Shown here: positions 54,254 through 64,000 of the stretch, piece by piece
Numbering within the stretch: position 1 is the stretch's first letter
Layout: each line of letters begins with the position of its first letter
From: Mycobacterium sp. SMC-4
GTDB taxonomy: Bacteria > Actinomycetota > Actinomycetes > Mycobacteriales > Mycobacteriaceae
Direction: 5' to 3'
NCBI RefSeq assembly: GCF_025263265.1
Contig: NZ_CP079869.1
Location: 4,836,001-4,900,000 of the forward strand
DNA: 64,000 nucleotides
Program-made: the position numbers and the translations under genes
Notes under the pieces: generated by a model
Databases searched by the model: none
What the model was told of the DNA's origin: nothing
What the model saw: only the letters and a program-made list of their open reading frames with translations

Positions 54254-55462
54254 TCAGTGGTGGTGGTGACCCACGGCCCCGCTGAGCTCGTTCGGGGTCT
54301 GCTCCAGCGTCGCCGACGTGGTGATCGTGCCGGCTTGCAGGTCGACCAGATGGATCTGCCTGGTGGCCGGATCCGTCACGTACACCGCATCCTCGCGGGT
54401 GAAGACAGTCGGGCGGGGATCCTGCCAGTCGTCGGGCTCGGTCCACGCTTCGGTGACGTCGATGGTCTTGACGGTGTCCCCGGTTACCGGGTCGAACACG
54501 TAGAGCTTGCCGTCGGTACCCATGATCAGAGCCTGCGCCTGCGGCCCACGGGCCAGCGAGCGGAAGGAGTAGCTCACCGATGCCGGCAGGTTGACGATCC
54601 TGAGCTGATCGGTGGTGGTGTCGATCAAGCTGAACTGCTCGGGCCGCTCCAGCTCGGCATCCTCGTCGACTTTCATGTCGCCCAGCGCAACCGGAGAATC
54701 GTCGTGGCCCTTGATGTTTCCGATGCGCCCGTACGGAGTCGGGCTGGCAACCTTGGTGAACTGTCCGCCGGCGTAGATCAGTGCGCCATTTTCGCAGCCG
54801 AGAACCACTGCTTCATCGGCCACCACGGTCTCGCCGTGCAAACCGGGGCAATCCTCATTGCGGGCGATCTCTGTATCACCCTGCAACGCAACGGCTCCGG
54901 TGCGGCCCTCGGGATCGCCGAGGCTGTGCACCAGCGTGCCGTCCGACAGAATCACCGCGACGCCGTGGTGCGGCTGGGGGGTCTTGAAGTTCTCGGTCTC
55001 GGGCATTCCGTTGGCCAGATCGTGCGGATCGAAGGCCGTGATCTCGCCCGTGCCGTCGGCGAACAGCACGGTGCGCTCCCCGTGCGCGACCACGTGCCCT
55101 GCATCAGAGGCGGGGAACGTGTCATCGGTCAACTGCCCGTTGGCGGCATCGAGGATGCGGAAACCCTCAGTCGTGGTGACCAGTACATGCGACTCGTCAC
55201 CGGCGGGGTTGACCCGCAGGAAGCCGTCGAGTGGGATGTCCTGCCGAACTTCCAGCGTCTCGCCGTCGAGGATGTACAGACCGCCGTCGTAGGTCGCTAC
55301 CAGCGGCTCGCTCACACTGACGGTCTGCGCCGGTGTGTCGGTCGCCGGGCTGGTGTCGGTATCGGTCTGGCCGGCGGTGTCGTTGCCACCCCCGCACGCC
55401 ACCAGGAGTGCGGCGGTGCACGACAGCGCCCCGGCGCGGTAAAGCCACCGAGTATTGCTCAT
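54254..55462 (-). CDS. aztD: AztD-like zinc metallochaperone lipoprotein
   Basis: A 402-aa lipoprotein (lipobox LLVAC near residue 23) with a predicted beta-propeller made of repeats such as GGLYILDGETLEV, GFRILDAANGQL and GKLYVFDPVTGDTVKTIDVTE. It ends in HHHH and has an internal PHHGVAV. The build and location with an AztABC-type importer match AztD, the extracytoplasmic zinc chaperone that hands zinc to AztC. It lies 39 bp downstream of aztC on the same strand and ends at a terminator. Confidence 0.82.
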   Translation of the reverse strand: MSNTRWLYRAGALSCTAALLVACGGGNDTAGQTDTDTSPATDTPAQTVSVSEPLVATYDGGLYILDGETLEVRQDIPLDGFLRVNPAGDESHVLVTTTEGFRILDAANGQLTDDTFPASDAGHVVAHGERTVLFADGTGEITAFDPHDLANGMPETENFKTPQPHHGVAVILSDGTLVHSLGDPEGRTGAVALQGDTEIARNEDCPGLHGETVVADEAVVLGCENGALIYAGGQFTKVASPTPYGRIGNIKGHDDSPVALGDMKVDEDAELERPEQFSLIDTTTDQLRIVNLPASVSYSFRSLARGPQAQALIMGTDGKLYVFDPVTGDTVKTIDVTEAWTEPDDWQDPRPTVFTREDAVYVTDPATRQIHLVDLQAGTITTSATLEQTPNELSGAVGHHHH

Positions 55463-55501
55463 GTTTGCTCCCTTCTGAAGCTGTTCGGATATGGTCGGCG
55501 C

Positions 55502-56410
55502 CTATCGCAGACCGTCGACTATGGCGTCGGTATTCGCGCGCATCATGTCCAGATACGTCGCGCCCGGCGTGCCTGGCGGGCTGAGTGATTCGCTGTACAG
55601 CGAGACGATGCGTACGTCGAGGCCGGCGTCCTGGGCGAGGACTCGCGCTAATCGCTCGGGCTGTGAGGAATCGACGAAGATGGCCGGTACTCGGGCGGAC
55701 TCGATGGCACCGACCAATGACTGCAGGTCCGACGGGCTCGGCGCGGCCAACGTCGTACCGCTCGGCACGACCGCGCCGATCACGGTGAAGTCGAACCGCT
55801 GCGCAAGGTATCCCAGGACATGGTGGTTGGTCACCAGCTTGCGGCTCTGGGTCGGTATGGCGTCGAAACGTGTGGTCATGAAGGTATCGAGCTCGATGAG
55901 CTGCTCGCGGTACTCGTCGGCCCGAGAGGCCACGGCCTGGCCGTCGATGCCCTCGACATCACGCAGGACTGCCTGTTCGATGACGTCGACGGCAGTGATC
56001 ATCCGCTGCGGGTCGGTCCAGAAGTGCGGGTCCAGAGTCCCCGCGCCACCGCCCTCGGCATAGCTGATGGGATCGACGTTCTCGCCCACCGCCAGGGCCG
56101 GAACACCCTGTTCTGCAGCGCTTTCCACGTTTCTGATGACGTTCTCTTCGAGCCCGAGACCGTTGTAGACGATCAGGTCCGCCGTCGTCATCGCCGCCGC
56201 GTCCTGGGCGGACACCCCGAATGAGTGTGGATCGGTGTTCGGTTGCATCAGGACCCGTACCGGCGCCGCGTCACCGACGACGTTACGAACCACGTCGCCC
56301 AGAATGTTGGTGGTGACGATGATCTCTCCGCTCGCAGCGGTGCTGCCGGTGCACGCCGTGATCAGGCTGGAGATCAGCGCGACGATCCAGACCAGCGGCC
56401 ATCGACTCAC
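55502..56410 (-). CDS. aztC: Zinc-binding lipoprotein AztC
   Basis: Cluster A-I metal-binding lipoprotein of 302 aa with lipobox LITAC at about residue 20. Metal-ligand segments are NTDPHSFGVSAQDA, DPHFWTDPQRM, TNHHVLGYLAQRF and FVDSSQPERLARVLAQ. It lacks the His-rich loop of ZnuA, as AztC does. It overlaps the upstream permease-propeller gene by 4 bp and is followed by aztD, giving an operon aztB'-aztC-aztD. Confidence 0.88.
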   Translation of the reverse strand: MSRWPLVWIVALISSLITACTGSTAASGEIIVTTNILGDVVRNVVGDAAPVRVLMQPNTDPHSFGVSAQDAAAMTTADLIVYNGLGLEENVIRNVESAAEQGVPALAVGENVDPISYAEGGGAGTLDPHFWTDPQRMITAVDVIEQAVLRDVEGIDGQAVASRADEYREQLIELDTFMTTRFDAIPTQSRKLVTNHHVLGYLAQRFDFTVIGAVVPSGTTLAAPSPSDLQSLVGAIESARVPAIFVDSSQPERLARVLAQDAGLDVRIVSLYSESLSPPGTPGATYLDMMRANTDAIVDGLR

Positions 56411-58440
56411 CGCCCGGTCTCCACCATCAGGCCCGGACTGACTTCGGTGCTCAAGGTGCGGGCAAGGCGCAGGTCGTCGCCGTAGTCCACCTCGTACACC
56501 TCGCGCGCGCCAGCATTGTTGATGTACGCCCGGTCGGAGTCGATATCGATCACCGGTTGCGGGCCGGCGGTGGGAATCGCCTCGGCGAACAGCGCTACCC
56601 GGGTGGTCTCGGTGCGGGTGTTGACGTCATGGGAACTCAGTGTGCCGTCGCGGTGCAATACCAGGACGGTTCCGTCTCCGGCGGTGTTGGTGGCCACCGC
56701 GTCGGGGACCGGAATGACCGTCCACGCCCGTTGCCGGCTGTCCAGTACCCAGACCGTACCGTCGGACAATCCGGCGAACACGTCCGCGCGGTCGCGGTGG
56801 TCCAGTTGCTGCGGGCGCTGTGGCGGCGCGTCGGCAGGGAACGGCATCGCGGTGACTGTCAGGTCACCACTGCCGCCCGTCACCCGCACCGCGCCGGTGG
56901 CGCAACCGAAGACGACGGCGCGGCGAGTCGGCTGCGACCAGGAGGGGTCGGGGCATTCACCGGCGATGTCGGTGGCACCGGCGTCGTCGACAACCTGCAT
57001 CCGTCCGGTCTGCGACACGGTGACCAGCCGGCTGCCGTAGGGCACCACGGCGGCGACGTCGTCGCCGACGCTGAGGTTGGCCGGAGCCTCGACCGAGCGC
57101 TGGCCCAGCTTCTCCCGGTCGAGCAGTTCCACGCCGTCGCCGGTGTGGACAGCCACCGTGGAATTACTGGCACCCACCGAGGTCACCGGTGCGTCGAGGG
57201 TGCCGACTTCACCGATGTCGCTGGCGAAGTAGTGATAGTGATCGCCGTGATCGAAGGTCCAGGCGCCGGCGTCGACGATGGTGGTGTTCTGACCCGTGCG
57301 CAGGTAAGCGAACCGACCGTCACCGGCGATCGATTCGACGGGCCCGAACGAACCCACACTGGTCTCGGCTTCGTCCACCGCGTCATAGACCGCGGTGTCC
57401 CCGGTTTCCGGATCGACCAGCACCAGCCTCGTCAGCGCGCCGTCGACCTCGCGCGCACCTTCCACCACCACCTCGTCGCCATCCGTGCCCGCCGGCTCCT
57501 GCGCCTCGGGCGAGGTGTCGCCGCCGGCGCACCCGGCCAGCAGGCACAGCGACGCCGCCGCTACCGAAGCGCGTTTCCAGTTCCTCGAGACGACCATGGT
57601 GATCAACGTCCGCTTTCTGCCCAGCACTTTGATGAGAGTTGAACCGAAGAACAGCAGCACAGCCACGCCGGCGATGGTGGCCCCGCCGGCGGTGCCGGCG
57701 TGCCAGGAGATCAGCAGTCCCAGGTAAACCGCCGCCGAACCGATGGCCGCGGCCAGCAGCATCACCCTGGGAATCGAGCGCGCCCATGCCAGTGCGGTCG
57801 CCGGCGGCGCGACCAGCAACCCCAGCACCAGCAGGGTGCCGACCACGTGAAACGACGCCACCATCGCCACCGCCATCAGCACGGTCAGCGCCGGGATGGC
57901 CAGGTGCGGCCGCAGTCCGAGCGTGGCGGCCTTGCGCGGGTCGAAGGTGACGGCGACGAACGCACGGTGGCCGATGATGATGGCCACCAACGTCAACACC
58001 AACGCGCCGGCGAGCACCGCCAGGTCCACAGTCCGCACCGCGAAGACGTCACCGAAGAGGAACGCAGTCAGGTCGACCGCGAAACTCTGTGAGCGCGAGA
58101 CGATGATGACGCCCAGGGCAAGCATGCCCACCAGAAGCAGGCCGATACCGGTGTCCGAGGACAGTTTGGAGGAGCGCCCGATGGCCGCCACGCCGACAGC
58201 CATGGCCAGTGCTGCGACAATGCCGCCGATCATCAGGCTGATACCCATCAGTGCGGCCACTGCAACGCCGGGCAGCATGCCGTGTGTCATGGCTTCGCCG
58301 AGAAAAACACTGCCGCGCAACACAATCCAGCAACCAACCAGGGCGCACAGACACGCGGCGATCACACCGGCGACCAGAGCTCTGGTGACCACGTCCGCCT
58401 CGAACGGCGCAGTCCACCAAGCCAACGTCATGTCGTACAC
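56407..58440 (-). CDS. aztB: AztB-type zinc permease fused in frame to an AztD-like lipoprotein
   Basis: One open frame of 677 codons. Residues 1-281 form a complete metal ABC permease (SVFLGEAMTHGMLPGVAVAAL, DTGIGLLLVGMLALGVII, AFLFGDVFAV, VGTLLVLGLLVAPPA). At residue 282 an internal Met (nt 57597) begins what reads as a whole lipoprotein: basic SRNWKR, a hydrophobic stretch, lipobox LLAGC, then a beta-propeller with DHGDHYHYF. That internal product would be 396 aa, about the size of the separate AztD. So this is either a true fusion with a buried signal anchor, or two genes whose intervening stop was lost. Start GTG 58440 or ATG 58431. A Zur-box-like site is just upstream. Confidence 0.82.
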   Translation of the reverse strand: MYDMTLAWWTAPFEADVVTRALVAGVIAACLCALVGCWIVLRGSVFLGEAMTHGMLPGVAVAALMGISLMIGGIVAALAMAVGVAAIGRSSKLSSDTGIGLLLVGMLALGVIIVSRSQSFAVDLTAFLFGDVFAVRTVDLAVLAGALVLTLVAIIIGHRAFVAVTFDPRKAATLGLRPHLAIPALTVLMAVAMVASFHVVGTLLVLGLLVAPPATALAWARSIPRVMLLAAAIGSAAVYLGLLISWHAGTAGGATIAGVAVLLFFGSTLIKVLGRKRTLITMVVSRNWKRASVAAASLCLLAGCAGGDTSPEAQEPAGTDGDEVVVEGAREVDGALTRLVLVDPETGDTAVYDAVDEAETSVGSFGPVESIAGDGRFAYLRTGQNTTIVDAGAWTFDHGDHYHYFASDIGEVGTLDAPVTSVGASNSTVAVHTGDGVELLDREKLGQRSVEAPANLSVGDDVAAVVPYGSRLVTVSQTGRMQVVDDAGATDIAGECPDPSWSQPTRRAVVFGCATGAVRVTGGSGDLTVTAMPFPADAPPQRPQQLDHRDRADVFAGLSDGTVWVLDSRQRAWTVIPVPDAVATNTAGDGTVLVLHRDGTLSSHDVNTRTETTRVALFAEAIPTAGPQPVIDIDSDRAYINNAGAREVYEVDYGDDLRLARTLSTEVSPGLMVETGR

Positions 58441-58448
58441 TTCTATCA

Positions 58449-58468
58449 GTAATGAAAACTGTTTTCAA
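58449..58468. promoter_or_regulatory. Zur-box-like operator, aztA/aztB
   Basis: On the minus strand the site reads TTGAAAACAGTTTTCATTAC; it holds the perfect odd palindrome TGAAAAC-T-GTTTTCA (58453-58467). It lies between divergent aztB and aztA and overlaps the first possible aztA start codon. Confidence 0.82.
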
Positions 58469-59162
58469 CAAGGTGACACCGGTCACCACGCCCCTTGAAC
58501 TGCGGGGTGTGGATTACGGCTATCCGCAGACGCCGGTCTTCAACGACCTCACCGTGGCCCTGCAGCCGCGGCGATTCAGCGCGCTGGTTGGATCGAACGG
58601 ATCCGGCAAATCGACGCTGCTCGGCCTGCTCGCGGGGGTGCTACGGCCCGAGCGCGGGGTGGTCGAGGTGGGCACCCGCAACATCGCGTTCGCGGTGCAG
58701 CGCAGCAAGGTCACCGACGACTTCCCGATCACAGCCGCCGAAGCGGTGATGATGGGACGCTGGCGCCACCTCGGGCTGCTGAAGCGTCCCACCCGCGCCG
58801 ACCGCGCCGTGGTCGATCACTGGCTGCACGAACTGGGGCTGGACGATCTGAAGCGCCGCACCTTGGGCGAGCTGTCCGGGGGCCAACGCCAGCGTGTGCT
58901 GCTGGCACAGGCTTTCGCGCAACAGGCGCCACTGCTGCTGCTCGACGAGCCCACCACCGGCCTCGATGCGGCCTCGGCGGCGCTGGTGACAGCCACGCTG
59001 CACCACCTGGCCGACGGCGGCACCACCGTCATCGCCGCGACCCATGACGCCCAGATGATCGAGACCGCCGACTACTGCCTCAACCTCGACGAGACCGCGC
59101 CTCGAGGTCCCGCCGGCCCACAGCTAGTCAATGACGTTGAGCGGAAGGTCGATCACGCTTGA
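58452..59162 (+). CDS. aztA: Zinc ABC transporter ATP-binding protein AztA
   Basis: A 236-aa metal ABC ATPase: Walker A GSNGSGKSTLLGLL, signature LSGGQRQRVLLAQAF, Walker B LLLLDEPTTGLDAAS, switch His in IAATHDAQMIE. ATG 58452 lies inside the Zur-box-like palindrome, so either the transcript is leaderless or the true start is GTG 58473. It is transcribed divergently from aztB-aztC-aztD and shares their operator. Its 3' end overlaps the next gene by 39 bp, tail to tail. Confidence 0.88.
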   Translation: MKTVFNKVTPVTTPLELRGVDYGYPQTPVFNDLTVALQPRRFSALVGSNGSGKSTLLGLLAGVLRPERGVVEVGTRNIAFAVQRSKVTDDFPITAAEAVMMGRWRHLGLLKRPTRADRAVVDHWLHELGLDDLKRRTLGELSGGQRQRVLLAQAFAQQAPLLLLDEPTTGLDAASAALVTATLHHLADGGTTVIAATHDAQMIETADYCLNLDETAPRGPAGPQLVNDVERKVDHA

Positions 59163-59483
59163 CTGGCTTCGCACCGTGAGCACATAGCGACCGCTGATCG
59201 GCGCGGGGAAACTCAGCGGCAGGCAGAAGAACCCGATCTCGCCACCCAAACTGGATTCCGGGACGTCGATCTTGACAGCCCGGGACGCTCCGGACGGGTC
59301 GGTGATCGTCAGGTCCACCGAGGGCGCTTTGTCGAAGGGCTGCGGCTTGGTCAGCACGACCAGGGTGACCGGGACCATCCGGTCCGGACCGATCTGATAC
59401 CTGTCGACCACGCCGCCGGCGACGTTGAGCTTGTTGTCGACCACCGAGGCAGATTCAGCAAGCAGCGCTCCTGTGACTATCAC
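59124..59483 (-). CDS. Conserved-type small protein of unknown function
   Basis: A 119-aa protein from GTG 59483 with an all-beta look: GALLAESASVVDNKLNVAGG, VVLTKPQPFDK, IGFFCLPLSFPAPISGRYVLTV. The opening resembles small actinobacterial proteins of the type that begin with an ALLADAASV-like motif; no function is known to me. It converges on aztA with a 39-bp overlap and stands alone on its strand. Confidence 0.72.
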   Translation of the reverse strand: MIVTGALLAESASVVDNKLNVAGGVVDRYQIGPDRMVPVTLVVLTKPQPFDKAPSVDLTITDPSGASRAVKIDVPESSLGGEIGFFCLPLSFPAPISGRYVLTVRSQSSVIDLPLNVID

Positions 59484-59900
59484 GTGGCCAACCTACATGG
59501 CGCCGAGTCGCTAGCGAGATACATTGCGGGTAAGCAATATTCGCACCCATGCATACCCGCGGCGGCACGTCTGGACAATCGATAGTGATCTCCGTCACAC
59601 ATTCGCTCAGGCTATACAACACCTTGCCGCGGGCACATCCACGCCTGGCCCGATCCGACTCCCCGCGCCGCCGCGGGCACTGGCTGCGCCTATGCCAGTT
59701 CCGGCATGCTTCGCCGTCGACCACACCGTCGCACTGCAACCACAGACACAACCGAGCCGTCCCGAATTATTTGCTATTTCAGCAAGTTTCGTATCGATTG
59801 ATACCCCGAGCGTACCTGCGGATGTTGGTATCCGGTGCTACCTTCCCAGCCCTGGGGCAGCCCAGATGTCTACTCAACTTCTCAATGTGGGGATTACGCA
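59484..59900. promoter_or_regulatory. Non-coding promoter region upstream of the His-Asp PGRS-like gene
   Basis: About 420 bp without a credible gene. It is AT-richer than its surroundings between 59760 and 59810. A near-perfect palindrome GTATC-GATT-GATAC lies at 59791-59804, about 100 bp before the next gene. No sequence like the three Zur-box-like sites of this window was found here. Confidence 0.45.
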
Positions 59901-61619
<1,719 letters not shown>

Positions 61620-61633
61620 GCACGTCATCGAAG

Positions 61634-61672
61634 AGCGCGGGCGTCGGCGGTTCGCACGTCGACGCCCGCGCT
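61634..61672 (+). terminator. Strong hairpin terminator after the PGRS-like gene
   Basis: A perfect 13-bp stem (AGCGCGGGCGTCG at 61634-61646 with CGACGCCCGCGCT at 61660-61672), extendable past a 2-nt bulge by CATCGAA/TTCGATG. It begins 14 bp after the stop codon. No U tract. Confidence 0.85.
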
Positions 61673-61725
61673 TCGATGTCCCATCACTTTGAGATAGTCC
61701 GGAACGATTGCGGAGAGGTTCAGCC

Positions 61726-62286
61726 ATGCCAGAACAGGACAGCCCACCCGCCGACGCGGCAGGCACGAGCCCAGACGGCTCCACCAGGTCAGCTAATCGG
61801 CCGATAATCCCGCTCCTCGCAATGGTTCTCGCGATCACCGCGGTGGCGCTGTCGGTATGGGCAGTCATCCGGTCGGGCTCCCCGTCAGATCCGGCAGCCA
61901 CCGGTCACACCGCGACCCAGTTCGACGAAGCCGAACGCAGTGCTGCCACCCAGCGCGTGTGCGAGGCCTTCGAGACCGTACGCAGAGGTGTGTCGTTGAA
62001 TACCAATGCCACCGCGCCGGGCGGGGCCCAGGATGTCGCCGGAGGTCTGGCGGTGGCGGCCAACGCCCGGCTCGCCCTTTTCGGCGGCGGCGAGTATCTG
62101 CTGGCACGAATCGGGCCGGCAACGCCGGACGACCTCGCCCAAGCATCACGCAATTTCGCCGAAACGCTGCTCGACATCGGCGCAACCTCGATCTCGGGTG
62201 TTCCGACCACCCATCCCGAACAAGCCGAGAGGCTCCGCATCGCCGAGGAACAAAGCGCTGCGGTCGCCGAGCAGTGCGAGGGCTAA
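61726..62286 (+). CDS. Single-pass membrane protein of unknown function
   Basis: A 186-aa protein with a Pro/Ser/Asp-rich cytoplasmic N-terminus, one transmembrane helix (about residues 30-50, IPLLAMVLAITAVALSVWAV) and an extracytoplasmic helical domain with two Cys (QRVCEAFETVRRG and EQCEG) that may pair. ATG 61726 follows GGAGAGG at 7 bp. This layout resembles the many short mycobacterial Mce-associated-like or alanine-rich membrane proteins, but no family is claimed. It converges on ctpC with a 4-bp overlap. Confidence 0.78.
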   Translation: MPEQDSPPADAAGTSPDGSTRSANRPIIPLLAMVLAITAVALSVWAVIRSGSPSDPAATGHTATQFDEAERSAATQRVCEAFETVRRGVSLNTNATAPGGAQDVAGGLAVAANARLALFGGGEYLLARIGPATPDDLAQASRNFAETLLDIGATSISGVPTTHPEQAERLRIAEEQSAAVAEQCEG

Positions 62287-64000
62287 GACTCGATGAGCTC
62301 GTAGCGGATCATCCGAGAACTGTTGGCCACCACCGCGACCGAGGAGGCGTTGTGCAAAACCGCGGCCAGCACGGGGGACAACGCGCCACCGGCACCGATC
62401 AACAAACCGACAGCGTTGACTGCGATCGACATCGCGTAGTTCTGCCGAATCACCTCGACGGCACGGGTACCTAGATCCCGGACATCGAGAAGTCGGCGCA
62501 GATCGTCACTGGCCAAAGCAACATCGGCGGTTTCGACGGCGACGTCGGTGCCGCCCAGCCCCATGGCGATGCCGATGTCGGCTTCAGCCAGCGCGGGCGC
62601 GTCGTTGACGCCGTCCCCGACCATCGCCACGGTATGCCCCTTGTCACGCAACCGACGCACCACATCGAGTTTGTCCTCGGGGAGCACCTCGGCTTGCCAT
62701 TCGGTGATACCGAGTTGCTCGGCGACCGCCGCAGCGGCTTCGGGATGGTCGCCGGTGAGCATCACGATGCGCCGAACACCACTGGCCCGCAACTGTTCAA
62801 GCACCTCGGTGGCTTCTGACCGGACCTCGTCACGAAGACTGATCAGACCCACGAGCTTGCCATCCACCGCGAGCAACAGCGGTGTCTCGGACTGCCGGCG
62901 AAGGGAATCCACCCATTCGGTGGCTTTCTTGGTCACCCGCACCTTCTCCTGGCGCAGCAGTGACGGACTACCGAGCAGCAAGGTACGCCCATCGGCCCAG
63001 GTCCGCATCCCCAGCCCGACCAGCACCTCACACTCCTCGTGCGGCGGGATCTCGATATGACGTTCCTTCGTCGACCGGATCACCGCTTCGGCCAGCGGGT
63101 GCCGGGAGTGGATCTCCGAGCTGGCAGCGTAGGCCAGCACCTGTTCGGGCTCCCAGTCCTTATGGAAAGCAACAAGATTCGTCACCACCGGACGGCCCTG
63201 CGTGAGAGTCCCGGTCTTGTCGAACACAATGGCGTCGACGCGGCCGGCCTCTTCCAGGTGCGACCCGCCCTTGATCAGGATACCGCGACGGGCCCCGTTG
63301 CCGATCGCAGCGCTGATCGCCGTCGGTGTCGAAAGTCCGACCGCGCACGGGCAGGCCACCAGAAGCATCGTCATGGCCCGACGCACATCCCTGGTCAGGA
63401 CGAGGGTGGCGGCCGACAGCAGGAACGATGCCGGCACGAACCGGCGGGAAAAGCTCTCTCCGACAGTCTGAATCGGTGCCCGATGCAGCTGGGCTTCCTC
63501 CACCCGGGCAATGATCCGGCCGATGGTCGTCTCGTTGCCGACCGCCTCGGCCCGCACCACCAGCCGCCCGCGTACCACGACCGAACCGGCGAACACCCGC
63601 GCCGCAGCGGAGACCGCAACCGGCAGATTCTCACCGGTGATCGCGGACTGATCCACGATCGCCTCACCGTCGACGACGGTCCCGTCAACCGGAAGCGCGA
63701 CCTGGTCGTGAATCACGACCTCGTCGCCCACCCGAAGCTCGGCTGTGGCGATCTCGACCTCGGTGCCGTCGGCCAGGCGTACCCAGGCGGTGTCCTGGTT
63801 GCCCTGCAACAGATTCGCAATGGCCCGGCGGGTCCGGCGCAACGTGAGGTCCTGCAGGTACTCGCCGATGTTGAGCAACCACAGCACCGTCAGCGCCACG
63901 ACGTTCTCGCGCAGTACCAGGCTGGCGATGGTGGCCGCACTGACCAGGACATCGGTTCCGGCTGAACGGTTTCCGCGCAGGGTGCGCAACGCACCGCGCA
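62283..64000 (-). CDS. ctpC: P1B-type metal-exporting ATPase, CtpC-like (N-terminus beyond the right edge)
   Basis: The 572 or more codons seen run to the right edge without a convincing start. Core motifs are present: TGEN (actuator domain, SAITGENLPV), the metal-site CPC in LLVACPCAVGLSTPTA, phosphorylation site DKTGTLT, the HP motif SRHPLAEA, and GDGVNDAPALAEADIG. The C-terminal helices with LHNASSVAVVANSSRMIRY resemble CtpC, a Mn/Zn-linked exporter of mycobacteria. It probably removes Mn(II) or Zn(II) from the cytoplasm. The N-terminal metal domain and first helices are outside the window, so the specificity cannot be fixed. Confidence 0.85.
   Translation of the reverse strand, partial: RGALRTLRGNRSAGTDVLVSAATIASLVLRENVVALTVLWLLNIGEYLQDLTLRRTRRAIANLLQGNQDTAWVRLADGTEVEIATAELRVGDEVVIHDQVALPVDGTVVDGEAIVDQSAITGENLPVAVSAAARVFAGSVVVRGRLVVRAEAVGNETTIGRIIARVEEAQLHRAPIQTVGESFSRRFVPASFLLSAATLVLTRDVRRAMTMLLVACPCAVGLSTPTAISAAIGNGARRGILIKGGSHLEEAGRVDAIVFDKTGTLTQGRPVVTNLVAFHKDWEPEQVLAYAASSEIHSRHPLAEAVIRSTKERHIEIPPHEECEVLVGLGMRTWADGRTLLLGSPSLLRQEKVRVTKKATEWVDSLRRQSETPLLLAVDGKLVGLISLRDEVRSEATEVLEQLRASGVRRIVMLTGDHPEAAAAVAEQLGITEWQAEVLPEDKLDVVRRLRDKGHTVAMVGDGVNDAPALAEADIGIAMGLGGTDVAVETADVALASDDLRRLLDVRDLGTRAVEVIRQNYAMSIAVNAVGLLIGAGGALSPVLAAVLHNASSVAVVANSSRMIRYELIES

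Noticed and set aside
59484..59900. A Zur box upstream of the His-Asp PGRS-like gene
   Set aside because: The gap was read for TTGAAAA/ATTAA-like ends and none fit; only an unrelated GTATC/GATAC palindrome is present, so zinc control of this gene is not claimed from sequence.

Overview
The window is high-GC actinobacterial DNA and most probably comes from a fast-growing environmental mycobacterium (Mycolicibacterium type). The main reasons are a complete KstR/KstR2-type cholesterol-degradation locus in nearly the Mycobacterium tuberculosis Rv3556c-Rv3575c order, mycobacterial-style GTG/TTG starts with 1-4 bp overlaps, a PGRS-like glycine-rich protein, a mycofactocin-type dehydrogenase and a CtpC-type metal ATPase. 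No tRNA, rRNA, integrase, transposase or CRISPR array was seen.

Layout. (1) 1-3.6 kb: the end of a secreted protein at the left edge, then an ectABCD operon (minus strand) for ectoine and 5-hydroxyectoine. (2) 3.9-12.8 kb: purine and urate catabolism, comprising an NCS2 permease fused to a degenerate OHCU-decarboxylase domain, a separate intact OHCU decarboxylase, 5-hydroxyisourate hydrolase, an FAD urate hydroxylase (HpxO type, in place of uricase), guanine deaminase and a two-gene xanthine dehydrogenase. (3) 12.75-22.3 kb: the KstR2 (HIP, rings C/D) half of cholesterol degradation, fadA6-kstR2-ipdF-fadE30 diverging from fadD3-fadE31-fadE32-fadE33-aspB around one KstR2 operator. (4) 22.3-35.7 kb: a block that separates aspB from hsaB, made of a D-xylose module (ABC importer, isomerase, ROK repressor, kinase), a DUF222/HNH protein, and a 3-hydroxybutyrate/acetoacetate module with a divergent LysR regulator. 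(5) 35.7-46.6 kb: the KstR half, hsaA-hsaD-hsaC-hsaB diverging from kshB, then fadE34 diverging from kstR, with three KstR operators, followed by otsB, a methyltransferase and a LacI regulator.

(6) 46.7-64 kb: a zinc-centred island. It has a ZnuABC importer with a His-Asp loop, an Azt-type importer (AztA, AztB, AztC) with two AztD-like beta-propeller lipoproteins (one fused in frame to the AztB permease), two COG0523 (CobW-type) metallochaperone GTPases, a mycofactocin-type dehydrogenase, a WD40 protein and two small Cys-containing proteins. Three near-identical 20-bp Zur-box-like sites sit in the three divergent promoters. Next to it lie a secreted or anchored PGRS-like protein with three His-Asp tracts and a CtpC-type P1B ATPase cut by the right edge.

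The best candidates for something little described are the His-Asp/PGRS protein, the AztB-AztD fusion with a buried lipoprotein signal, and the Zur-box operon coupling a dehydrogenase and a WD40 protein to a COG0523 GTPase. Functional assignments are from family recognition by eye; no database search was run.
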